A DNA stretch of 64,000 nt from Gavia stellata. Taxonomy: Eukaryota; Chordata; Aves; Gaviiformes; Gaviidae. The translations under genes were made by a program, and so were the position numbers. Under the pieces are notes generated by a model. That model was given only the letters and a program-made list of their open reading frames with translations. It ran no database searches and had not been told where the DNA came from. Shown here piece by piece: positions 42,601-54,600 of the stretch. How positions within the stretch are numbered: the stretch's first letter is position 1; each line of letters begins with the position of its first letter. The stretch covers positions 24,001,943 through 24,065,942 of the forward strand of contig NC_082600.1 of assembly GCF_030936135.1 (NCBI RefSeq), in the 5' to 3' direction.

Positions 42601-45600
42601 TTGGACTTGGCCATCCAGCCAGTTTTTTACCCAGCAAAGAGTGTGCCCATCCAAGCCAGTTTCTCCAGCAGCATGCTTTGGGAGATGGTGTCACAGGCTT
42701 TACTAAATTCTAGGTAGACTATATCCACAGTCTTTCCCTCATCCACTAAGTGGGTCACTTTGTTGTAGAAGGAGATCAGGTTAGTCAGGCAGGACCTACC
42801 TTCATAAACCCACGGTGACTGAGCCTGGTCGCCTGGTTGTCCTGTACAAACCGCGTGATGGCACTCATGATGATCTGCTCCATAATCTTTCCCAGGACCG
42901 AGGTCAGGCCTGTAGTTCACCAGATCCTCCTTCCGGCCCTTCTTGAAGATGGGTGTCCCATTTGCTAACCTCCAGTCCACTGGGACCTCCCTGGTTAGCC
43001 AGGACTGCTGGTAGATGGTGGAAAGTGGCTTGGTGAACACTTCTTCCAGCACCCTTAGTACCCTGGGGTGGATCCCATCTGGGCCCACAGACTTGTGGGT
43101 GTCTTAAGTGGTATAGCAGGTCGCTAACCATTTCCCCTTGTATTGTAGGGGCTTCATTCCGCTCCCCATCCCTACCTTCCAGCTCAGGGGGCTGGGTCCC
43201 CGGAGGACAACTGGTCTTACTATTAAAGACTGAGGCAAAGAAAGCATTAAGTACTTCAGCCTTTTCCTCATCCTTTGTCACTATGTTTTCCCCCCATGTC
43301 CAGTAAAGAATGAAGATTCTCCTTAGCCCTCCTTTTGTTGCTAATGTATTTATAGAATTATGTATTTATAGAATAGAGATTAAGAAAACTTTCTGGTATG
43401 ATGCAGTCAGGGCTTCTGTTTGCAGTATGTTAGAATTTTAGAGATGGAACAACTATATTTAAAAGAAAAATATTTTAAACAATTTTAAGATGTAATTGCA
43501 TATCAAATTACTGCTTTAGCAAGGTTGTCGCTACATTGTTAGTTATCTAGCTGTATTTAAACTTTTCAAACATTATCAAAAAGGCATTAGAGAAAGTCTT
43601 TATCTTTCTCATTATTAACATAGAAATGTATTACTCAAGATAATAGAGGAATAGTGACTCCAAGTCCAGTGTCTCTGTGGATGTTTAAATTGGTTTGGTT
43701 AATGACTTCTTTTTATATTTTCATACTTCAGCTACTGAATTATCTTAGTTATTAAAATAAGACTTTGACTCCCTGTTTTACAAATCTCCTACAGAGCACT
43801 GGAAAATGGCTAGATTTTTTACATGGCTTAGCTTTAGAAATGTAACACAAAATAGTAATTTTAATAGTTTTTCTCCAGTCATGTTAATGTATCTGCTTAA
43901 AAGTGAATTTATTTGAAACAATATGCCTTTCATGTTAATGAAAGCATATTTTAATTTTTCCATTTGTTTTATAATTATAAATCAAAACTGTTGTAAAAAA
44001 ATATGATGAAAATTAAAAAAAAAGTACTGGAGCTGTTAAGATATACACATATATTTATATAATTTATGCAGTTGTGTTTCTCCTTACTGTGTTATTTCTA
44101 TTTCTTCAAAGATGCATGGGAAGAATAGAAGGGGAGATTTTCTTTGCCTCTAGTAGTTGTTTATGACTAAAGACCTTTGAATTTCTGGTTGAGGAAATTT
44201 ACAGCTTACTCTCATCAAGAACTTCTATTGTAGTTGTAGGACTGAGGCATAAAATTCACAGATAGTGTGATTTCTAGATCAGGAGTTATTACTCTGGTGG
44301 GATAAAATCTTGGACTTGAAGTTTGTGGCCAAGTTGCATTTACACCAGAATTTCCCTATTGTTTCTTCCATCCTATTTGATTTTATTGGGTTTTGCTTTT
44401 TTTTTGGGGGGGAGAACCCCCATAAAATGACTGGATAAACAGAAATACTGTCTCATTTAGTAAAAGGTTATGATATGGGTATAGCCATTTTTCACAGATG
44501 CTTTGATCAAAATAAGTAGTTGGAGAATAGTCTCAAGTAGAGAAGAAGATTGCCAAAAGAGAAACGAGGAAAAAAATTATTTACTACAAGTCTGTGTTTC
44601 TACTGGGCCTATTGTTCTGTTCTCATTATTTTATAGTAGCTGAAAGATATGAGAGAGAGAAGCAAGAACTGGAGAAGTGTATTTTAGAGCTTAAAGCAAA
44701 GTTGAGTCATAATGCCGTAATGTCAGAGGTAGAGGAACTGAAGAGATGCATAGAGCATAAGGACAAGGAGAAAGCACAGCTTGTAATGCACATACAGGTA
44801 AGCTCTTTTTTTTGCTGGCTTTTTTTTAATAATTTCCCATATGTTTAAGGTAGGTGATGTGCCAGATTAGGGATTAAAACTACAAGTAACTGTTGTGCTA
44901 TTTGTAGTTTATTCTATAAATAACTTTGAAAGGTGATCCGAGTTTGCAGAGGTTTTTCTCTCCCATCTTGTTAATAAAGCAAAAAAGGTATTTGCTGTTG
45001 GCCATGAATTCATGGTTTGGATTACTTCTCTTTCCCATGTGCAAAGAAAAGGTGATCTGATTTTATCAGCAGTTGACATTAATAATGGTTTCTGGAATTA
45101 CTTTTGTAGGTTAGTATTTACTTCCTTATTCCCCATTCCATCATGCTTCAGAGCTAAAGTTTCACTTTAAATAAACTGGGATACCTTGTTCCATGAGAGT
45201 GTACAGTAGAGTAATAAAAATAGATCATAACTGCTTTTTTTAGCAATTAGGTGCAATATAAAAATATAATTATTACATTAGTAAGTATTAGCATTCTTAT
45301 TTATGGTAAACACATACTATTTAAAGTGATTCTCTGTGAAAAGAGTAACAGCAGTCTCTGACACTGAAGTTTTAGTTAGACTTACCTTAAACACAAAATG
45401 AGATATAAGGGCGCAGTAGCCTTTTTATTTAAGATAGGAGATTTCTGTATTTTTGTATCTTGTCTAGATTTGTCATTGGTAGTACAATCCCTGCACAATA
45501 ACTGTTTTCTGTTGTCTTTCATGACTGTCAGGAGAAATGAGGATATTTTCAAAACCCTATGTGGGATTTCAGTAGTCAAGTACTTAACATTTGTTGTACT

Positions 45601-48600
45601 TGTATTGGGGCATTCAGTAAGACAGGGGTTTTGTATTTTGTGTTTATTTTTCTAATTTTTCTTTGAAATGGTGTTGTATCACTTTGGAAATTTAAAAGTA
45701 GGAATTTTTTTTTTTTGGCCTTTTAATAGATTTACAGGGCTATACTGTTCAGTTTACTACTTCTGCTGTTTTCCCTTGTCAACTTCTGTGCTGATTTAAA
45801 TCAAACTAATACATCAAATTGCATTTGAAAAAATTGAAGTCTCAGAATAAGTTCTTAGATGCTTTATGAAAATTGGTCATTGAACAGGTTTAAAAAGACC
45901 TAGCGTGCTCCCATAGACGATAAGGCAAGCAGAACTCATTTGCTGATGCCCATCAGCATTTGTGTTCTACCTGGTCAATACAACTCCAGACTAACCCGAA
46001 ACATGCTGTTTTTGTTTTGTGGGGCCTGCGAAATTCCAGTTACTTTGGTGGCAGGAGTTAATGGGATAAAAACCCATAGAGAACCATTTTTTTTAAACTT
46101 CTGCTTGTAGAACATGCTTTCTTGAGGGTCAGAATGATGTTCTAACACTAATTTCCTGCTCTGTGAAAATACTGATGGAAGAATGCTCAGCTGGGGTCAT
46201 TGTCATTGCTCTGAGTTAGAAATCTTTGACTTCCCTGGTTATCCCAACAGAAAATACTTTGTACTTCTTATCTGCTTCCCACTGCTATTCTCCTACAGAG
46301 GCAGTAACAGGAAAATAGCTACTGTGTTTTTCTTTTAATGAGACATCAAGGAATGCAAGGACGTAAATTTCTAAACTTATGTACTAACAAAGCATTTTGT
46401 CAAGCCTGTTCTAACAGCTGCTATTGTCAGATAGTCTGATTCCCAGTTGGAAGTGACCAGTCATGTTTGACTTGAGTGTAATTTATCTTTGGTTGGTGGG
46501 GAGGATGTAACTGCACTTGCCTCTGGTGTACATGTGATATTAGAAATTTCTTTTGATTTATTTAAATGTCATTGTTTTCAACAATGAGTTGTGTGTGTTG
46601 TACATTTAGTCCCTGACAGTTGCCATGAACTCACAATATGATGGAAAACGGAGAGGATGGAAAAGATTATAATCACATTCTTGACCTCAGTTCTAAATAT
46701 GAGTTTAACTTTAAATTAATTTTTAAATTTAATAGAGAAAATCTTTATTTCAGTTGCTGTAGTTTACTTGAGGTTGCTTCTGTAATATCTTGCAAATGTA
46801 TGCAACTATCTTAAATATATTTTTCTGCATGGAAGTATATAGATACGGGGCTGTTATGGTTGACTATTATGGCTAAGAAATAAACAAAGTATACATATTA
46901 TAAAGATGCAATAATGTTTTTCCGTAAGCATTTTTAGACTCTCATGCTTGTGAAATTGTTTGGTTTACTAATTATGTCTCATTCTAATTAGGTCAAAGTA
47001 ATGTTACAGTGTTGTCCAGTAAAGCATAACAGCAGACAGTCAGTTTGTTAAAATATTTCAAATTTTCTGAGGGAAAGTTATTGATTTGTTTATTTAAGAT
47101 TAGAATTCTTCAGTAATACAAGTCTTTCAGTCTTATGAAGATTGATGTTGTTCTTATCCTCATTAAAATTCATTTTTTGGCTTTTTCATCCTCTAAAGAT
47201 GAAAATGTTAGCCAATTATTTTCATTATATGAGCCAATTAAGATATCTGAAAATTTATAAGTAACGCTTTTCTAAATTTAAAGAGATATTCTTACAAAAT
47301 AGAGAAATTCAATACCTTTGCAGACCAAACTGTATCACCATGTCATTGGAGTTCAAATGCTGAAATTGTGCTACAGGTAGATCTAAAATGTACAGATGCT
47401 ATTCACTTTGATAAAGTTTCTCTCTAAAATCACATATCAATGCGGGGGGAGTGGAAAGGTGTATTAGCTGTAGCTTATATTTACATGAGTAGCAGTTCAA
47501 GTTTTGGAAAAATATGGAGAAGGCATCACTTTAAGAAATTGATTTTGTGCAATGTATCTTCTACTGAATGAATATAGTTCTTGACTGACCGAATGCATGC
47601 ATCTTTGATTATTTAATTCACAGAATTTATGCTTACATGAAAAATCTAAACCTTCTGTGTTAATGGTTCTTGATTGTTAGATACAATGTGATTGGCAAGA
47701 GATGCAGATCAGGTTGTGATGAATAAATTAATATTTGAGCTCTGCATTCAGGAAAAAATAGTAAGATAAATAATTAGATGCATGATTTGGATAGCATTGT
47801 TGAAAACAGTATCAATGGCAAGCAGTATGATTACATAGCATTAGAATCTGGTGACTGCACTGTTGAGATACAGGGCAGAAACAGGAGAGGAGGGAGAAAA
47901 ATACATATAGATCTACTTTAGGTGACTAATGTAATTAGTGTGGCGAGATGAAATGTGGCTTTCTGTATTCTTATCAGCATAGAATGTTTGCACGTAACTG
48001 TGATACAAGGCATTAGTTCTGTAAATTGTAGCAAATGAGTGATCCTCACTTGCATTTTAAATGTTCATAAAAGTTTTAAGTAATGTTGCACTGAATACAC
48101 TATGTGTTGTGTTTTCTATACCTAGAATGAATTTTGTTTTGCAGTTTGTGGTGACTTGATTTTTAAATTAGGTGTTGAAAATGCAGGTCAAAAGTATATG
48201 TGTAGTCAAGCTAGGGACTAGAAGTCCAAACTACATGAGTTACCAGAATGGTGGCAGAGTTGCATGTTTAGGGCCTGTGGTGAGCAGTTTACACTTCAGA
48301 TAAATAACTAGGCTCTAACTGTAAAATGTTGGCCTCTTTCTCTGCCTCCAGTTTCTTATGAAAGTTGAAAGCTAGATTGCATATTGGGATGTTGCATATG
48401 TAGAAAACTACATGCACAAATGTTTTATTATTTGGGGCAAATGTTGCATCTGGTTTTGAGTTTGTTAATCACCTCTGTTCTGTGTTACCTCTAGGCAGAG
48501 CCTGACAATTGAAATGTCTGTGGTGGTGTTGCAGTCTGAGGGTTGATACAAACATTAATCAGTTTTGAAAATAATGCTTGCATTCAGATATCTAGAGCAT

Positions 48601-51600
48601 TAATATGCTGTATGCCAGGATTCAGTAACTAATCTTAATAACGTTTTTAAGTGCTCCACGAACATAATTCTCTTTTTATAAAAATCTTCAGATATTAAAG
48701 CCAGGAGGAGAGTATTTGATATTATGTTGGTGGTGAATGAGTTGACATGAGTATTCTAATACCTTCCCCTTGGTTCTATCAGCAGTGGAACTATGAAAAT
48801 GCAACAATAAAATGAATCGGGTTAGAAAAACTTGGACTCAGAATTGTCTTGTGTAAAGACTGAGAAGAGACAATGTACCACAGTCAGGATTTTCTATAGT
48901 AACTGCAATGTAAAACATGCTAACAATTGCTGTACATATATATTATATAAAAAATACATTTTAACAATGAACTGCTCTGAGTATCCTGGGTTGTTTCTGT
49001 CAGGAGAACCTCCATACCTTTGTAATGTATGTCACAGAATATTGACATGCATCTATTGCTTCCAGAGCTGCTCACTGAGTTCTCTTGGTGACCGACCTTT
49101 GGCCACCAAAGATGCTAGATGCTACTTGGGGTCTGGAGTCTTAATCTGTAAAGGCAGCGTTTCACATCTGCATAGAGGCTTTTTTGAAATCACAGTTGTT
49201 TAGTAATTTGCTACTTGGAAGAAACTCAGATGTCGAAGGAAGATGATTTTTTTTCTTTTTTCTAGTAAGTGCAACCTCCTGACGTTGCTTATCGTTTCTC
49301 TTATAGAGTGTCTCACTCTTGCTTACTACAGTCACAATTGAGAAGGGGGAAATTGGATGAATATTTAAAAAAAAAACAACAACCCACATCTCTATATTCC
49401 TGTCTTGTAGATATCCTTAAAATATTTACATTCTGGATTACCTAGAAGGGTAATTCCAAGATAGGGATGTGAAAATTAGGGTATATTCTGCAAGATCTCA
49501 AGTAAGCATTACTCTGCCAAATTCTCCTGCCATAGAAAAAAGAGCAGCCTACAAGGCTCAGGAAACAGCTGTATCTGTTGGAACGCCTGTCAATATGTGC
49601 ACCGACACCGTTGTGACGTTGAGCTCGTTGTCCAGGCTTCAGTAATGTATTTCTATTGTAGCAGTGTGCTGTATGAGGCTGCTAGGGTAGTACTTAGGCT
49701 TCAGTACTGAAGTACAGCCTTCAGTAATACAGAACTGAAGAGGATATCTTCAGGTATGTTCCATTGGACATGGGCCTGCTGACAACTTCAAGCACTAAGT
49801 TTAAACATGTTCCCAAAACAAAGATGAAGGCTGACATCTGTGGTAGTTCCAACTTCTCTAGCACTAACAGGGCTGTGGGGACTGTAAATCTAAACAGACC
49901 CAAGAGCTGGATTAATTCTCCCTCAACTCTGGAGGCTGACCTTATGTTTGTTGTGTTAGGTTTTTCATTTATTTTTTTTTTAGTAGCACTTTCTTTATCT
50001 TTTGTATGCTGTGGCATGCTAATGAAGGGCAACTCCTTTCTCACAGGTGGCACGGTATTTCAGCCTCAATGCTAATGGAAAAAAAAAAAAAACCTCCCAA
50101 ACAAACCAACAAAAAAATCACAAAAACACTGTGGTGCAACACTTGATTATAATACCAGAATAGGTCCTCACAGGGTCTGATCCAGCCCCTATCTGAGTTT
50201 CATCCTGTGCTGAACTTACATTCAGTACTGCTCTGGTCATGGCTGCAGTAGAATGTACGTACAAACAGCTCTGCAAAGGAAACAGTCAAGCTGTGTGCTT
50301 TACATTAACGATAACATTTTATGATGTATTGTCTGCACACATATTTAATGCCCTTTGCAACTGAGATTCTGTGGCTAAGAGGAAAATGAGGACTAAAAGG
50401 CTGAAAGAAAATTGAGGATTGAGACTCCTACAGATGTCTGTAAACAAACAATATAAAACGTGATGGGGAAATAGGGGTACCTACTTACTCCGGGTGTTAC
50501 TATTTTAATATTCAAGACTGACCATATGTGCATCCATAGTAGAATGCAGGTATAAACATTCTGTGCAAGATACGTTGTTATTTTAAGAGAAAATAGATGG
50601 CTTTCAAGACTGACAAACTTATGAACAATCGGCACATGCTATTTACTTTGTAAAAATTTCTATATTAAATATAATGTTTTTTGAAAATATGCTAAAATTG
50701 AAAAATGTGATGCTATGCATCTAGCTTAATAATCAGTTATTTTTAGTTGTAAAGGTTGTTTAGGAAGAAATTAAAAGCTTAAGTTCATAAGGTCGTCATC
50801 ATGAAATGAAACCACAAGATCATACTTTCAGAGACCACCACTCCCAAGTACAATGTTCTTCCAATGGCAACAGTAATTTGCATAATTATTTCTTACTATC
50901 AAAAAAGTCTTCATTCTCATAAAATCAAAATTAGGCATTAAAAATATATAGTAGTGTAACTTGCTTAATGGAGCTTTGTGTTATATAAAATATTTACTAT
51001 CTGCTGATAGTACGGTTCCACAAAAAAAAGTAATCAGTTATTTTTCTGAGCAGCGTTTGCCTGAAAGGGGTATCATATTTAGCAAGGTTGATAGCTATTT
51101 CCAATCATTAAATGAAAACTGTGTCCTTTTAAGATGGTTCTGATGACCTCTAGATGTTCATTGTTGTAAAGGGTTGCTTTAAATCAACCACAATGTTGAT
51201 GTGTGCAGGCAGGTAATGACAAATGGCAAAGAAATTACTTGCCTGTAAGTGTTCTGTTAGAAATGTTATTTTTAAAATTGCAAACAGTCAATCATCCTAC
51301 TTTTTTCACAGAATGCCTAGAAATTGGAATTGTGTGTTGGGATTTTCCAAGGAAACAAAAGGCAGGACCATAATCTTTGTTTTTGTAGACACTAAGCTCT
51401 GTACGTGGAAAATGAGGTTTGAGGTGTGCTCTTACAGATACTGAAGCAAAAAAAAAACCTGTAACAAATAGTGCTAGTGTATGTCCATTCCCGTTGGGTG
51501 AACCTATGTATATGCCATACCTGGAAAGTACCTGGGGAAACCTATCTCTTTGTGTATAAATGATAAATATTGTTTCACACCAGATTTTTTACTTACTTAT

Positions 51601-54600
51601 TTTTATGACAGCCAGTGTCTGAGAAGTAGCTTATTTAATGTTTTAAATACTAGTAGGGCAAGCCCATATAGATCAGACAGAATTTTGACAACTGTATACA
51701 TGTTAACATACAGATACACGTATGTTTGTCATATGTCAAAATAGGAGTTCAGAAGTACAGGTCAGTGCATTTGGGACCTCTGTTACGATATTATAAAAAC
51801 AAAGAATATGGAGACCCACTGTTTCTCTGTCCCCTTGCTTTACAGGGAAAGCCTCATTTTCGCAAATTGTAAAAATAAAACATTAAAATTCACATTTATG
51901 TTGGTACATCCATGTCAAAGTTCATTTTTCCTCATGCAAATAGTTCGTGTTGACAGATTAGTTGTGCTTCAAGATAAACATCTAAAACAAATGTTCCCAT
52001 TTCTTTCATTTTACTGTAAATTAATAAATTGGAGATTAAGATTTGCTTCTACACAGTGAAATGAATGTTTGCAATTAATTCAACATTGTTTTCTGTATTT
52101 AAGCTTAGACTCATATTTCACTAAAAAGTCTGTGGGAACTGTAGTTGTGTTAATGAAGTGTGTTCTTTGGGGGAATTGTACATAAATAAATATTTTTTAA
52201 TAATGCAGAGTTGAATAGTACATCAGTTTAGGCTGACATCCTCTATGGTGTCTCCAGAAAGATATGAAATGGGAAGTGATAATAGCATGTATAATCACAT
52301 GACTCTGAAGAAATGATGACTCATTTTAGAAAATTTGTGGAAGGGTAAATGTAATGTCCAACTGTATTTTATAAGGGTATTTTTAACTTTTGCTACATTC
52401 AGAATTTTAATCCTTACCTTTAAAAGAGGTATTGCAATCTCTGTTTTAATTTGAAATTAAGCTTGTTTTGATACAACTTTGCTAGTTGTAGCTTGTGAGG
52501 TTTTTTTCCGGTTGGTTCTTTTGTCTTACGAATCAAAACTTTTTACAAGGTTAGGCCTGGTTGTTTTGCCTGATGAGCTTGAAAATGCACGTTTAAATAA
52601 TAGTGAAGCAGAATATATGTGGGTTTTTTCTAATGTCTAGAACTGTAAATCTAGAAAGACTTTACTGTTTTCATTTTCCCACCTGTGTAAGATTTACTGA
52701 CTATTCTGTAATGTGTTTACCTATTGTTTTATTGTCTGTATCTTAGTTGTGTCTAGAGCAGGAATATTCATCTTGCGGCTAAGCGACTGATTGTCCAGTG
52801 GATAATCCTGCTCCTGTTTTGCATCATAGGTACAAGTAGCAAGCTGGACTGATTGTTCTTGTCTGTAGTGTCAGTCCATTCCTGTCTGTATTTTCTGGCA
52901 GTACGATGGTCTGTCACATGCAAGAGTGCACATGCAGTCTTCTTTCAAGGACAGCAAATGCTATCCTGGAAAGACTGGTACAATATATTAACTCTCAGGT
53001 TTGGAGGGGGGAAAAACCCAACAAACTCACAAAGAAAAACCCAACCAACAAACCCAAGCCACACACCTCATCCCTCCAACCTTGTGGAAGGACAAAATGG
53101 TCATTTTATGTGCATCTGTAAAGTTGCTTATTCTTTCCTAGGCAAAATATTTTTCCCTGTCCCTTCTGAATTGCACCCTGTTTATTTCAGACTACATCTC
53201 CAATTTGTTTCAGTTGTTCTGAAATCTAATCCTCTTAAGTATTTCCATCCCTTGAAGCTTGATAATATCTTTGACTGACTATAGAGCAGGCCTATTAAAT
53301 TAGTCTAAGTTATTAATGAAACTGCTGAATGGTATGAAAGCAGTTCATAGGCCCGAAATACAGAATACTAATGTGAAATTCTACGTGATGTTCTTAATAA
53401 AATTCAGTTTTGCTAGTGAAGCTTCAATAACTGGTTTCTGAATATGCCCTTGCAGAAGGTATATGGAAAACATTTTTCCTGACTTGCTTATGAGATTGTC
53501 CTGAGAAATGTAATCATATTTGAGATAGGCAGCACTTGTTATTTTTAAAATGTGTGGTTTCAGTTTCATTCAGTATCAAAAGGTCAACCAACGTTGGCTC
53601 TAATATGCTTGGTACATTTTCAAACATCTTTGCACTTTGTTCTAGAAACATCTACCAAGCTGGTGTATTCTCTTTGTATTCATCAGTGCTTTCCAAAATA
53701 CTTTATTCAGCATGTTGCTTCGATAAAGACAACCAGCATATAAAACTGGGTGACAACTAGCTCATATGCTATAGATTACTTTTGTTTTGGTGAATGCTAT
53801 TCTTTCCTTGCCAGTTTTCTTTATCCTCTTATCTGTTTATGTTCATGTCCTTACATCTTACTATATGCTTTATTCTATATTTGTATAGTGTGTAACATAC
53901 GAGGATCCCGGTCAATGATTCCTTCTCAAACTTAAAATATAAATAACAAGGACAACCAGAAAAGGAACAAATGCAGAAAGTAAAATACGGGATAGAGTAA
54001 CCGTGTATTTTATATCTTGTGTTGAAATTCTTTACCATTGCAGAGGGGGAGATTCTGTGGGCAAACAGGGCTTTCCCTGGGAGTCGAGATCTTTTATGCT
54101 ATTCATGTTTTAGATAGAAATTTAACATCACTGTATGTTGTTTGATAAGGTTTTATATTGTATCTCTTTGAGTTGGAATTTTAATATTTTGCTATGATGA
54201 TTCCAGGTGTTAACATCTGACCTGGAAAACAGGGAGAAGCAGCAGGAAAAAATGCTGGAGCAGCTAAAGGAGATACAGAGTTGCTACAAGGCTTGTGAGA
54301 ATGGACGTAGACAAACTGAACTCCAATCTGCTGAGTTAGCTCAACAGGTTGAAGAGAGTAGCAAGGAAGCAGAGCGGTACCTCACTGAATTCAAGCATTC
54401 AGAGGCACTCAGGCTGGACATTGAGAAAAGAAGAGAGGATTTGAAGGTGAGAGCACAGGAAACCATCCGGCAGTGGAAGTTGAAATGTAAGAAACTGGGT
54501 CATGAGGTGGAAAAACAAAACGAAACTATCAACCAACTGATGGACAAGAACAGTCAGGTAAGATTGACTGGGGGGGGTTGTACCCTTTCCATTTGTTTTA

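Larger units (their letters stand above)
41343..44636 (+). other. CEP128: CEP128 intron 11
   Basis: 3.3 kb, more than half of which is an antisense CR1 LINE at 41570-43360. The rest is AT-rich DNA with a G run at 44404-44412 next to a T run. It ends at a tandem acceptor, TTATAG/TAG. Confidence 0.75.

Noticed and set aside
49764..50075. 103-codon plus-strand frame with a hydrophobic segment
   Set aside because: The hydrophobic stretch comes from a T-rich tract; an overlapping minus frame is equally long and there are no gene signals.
53836..53935. Hydrophobic, membrane-like open frames in introns (here and elsewhere)
   Set aside because: T-rich intron DNA translates to Phe/Leu/Ile/Cys-rich frames by chance; no start context or homology.
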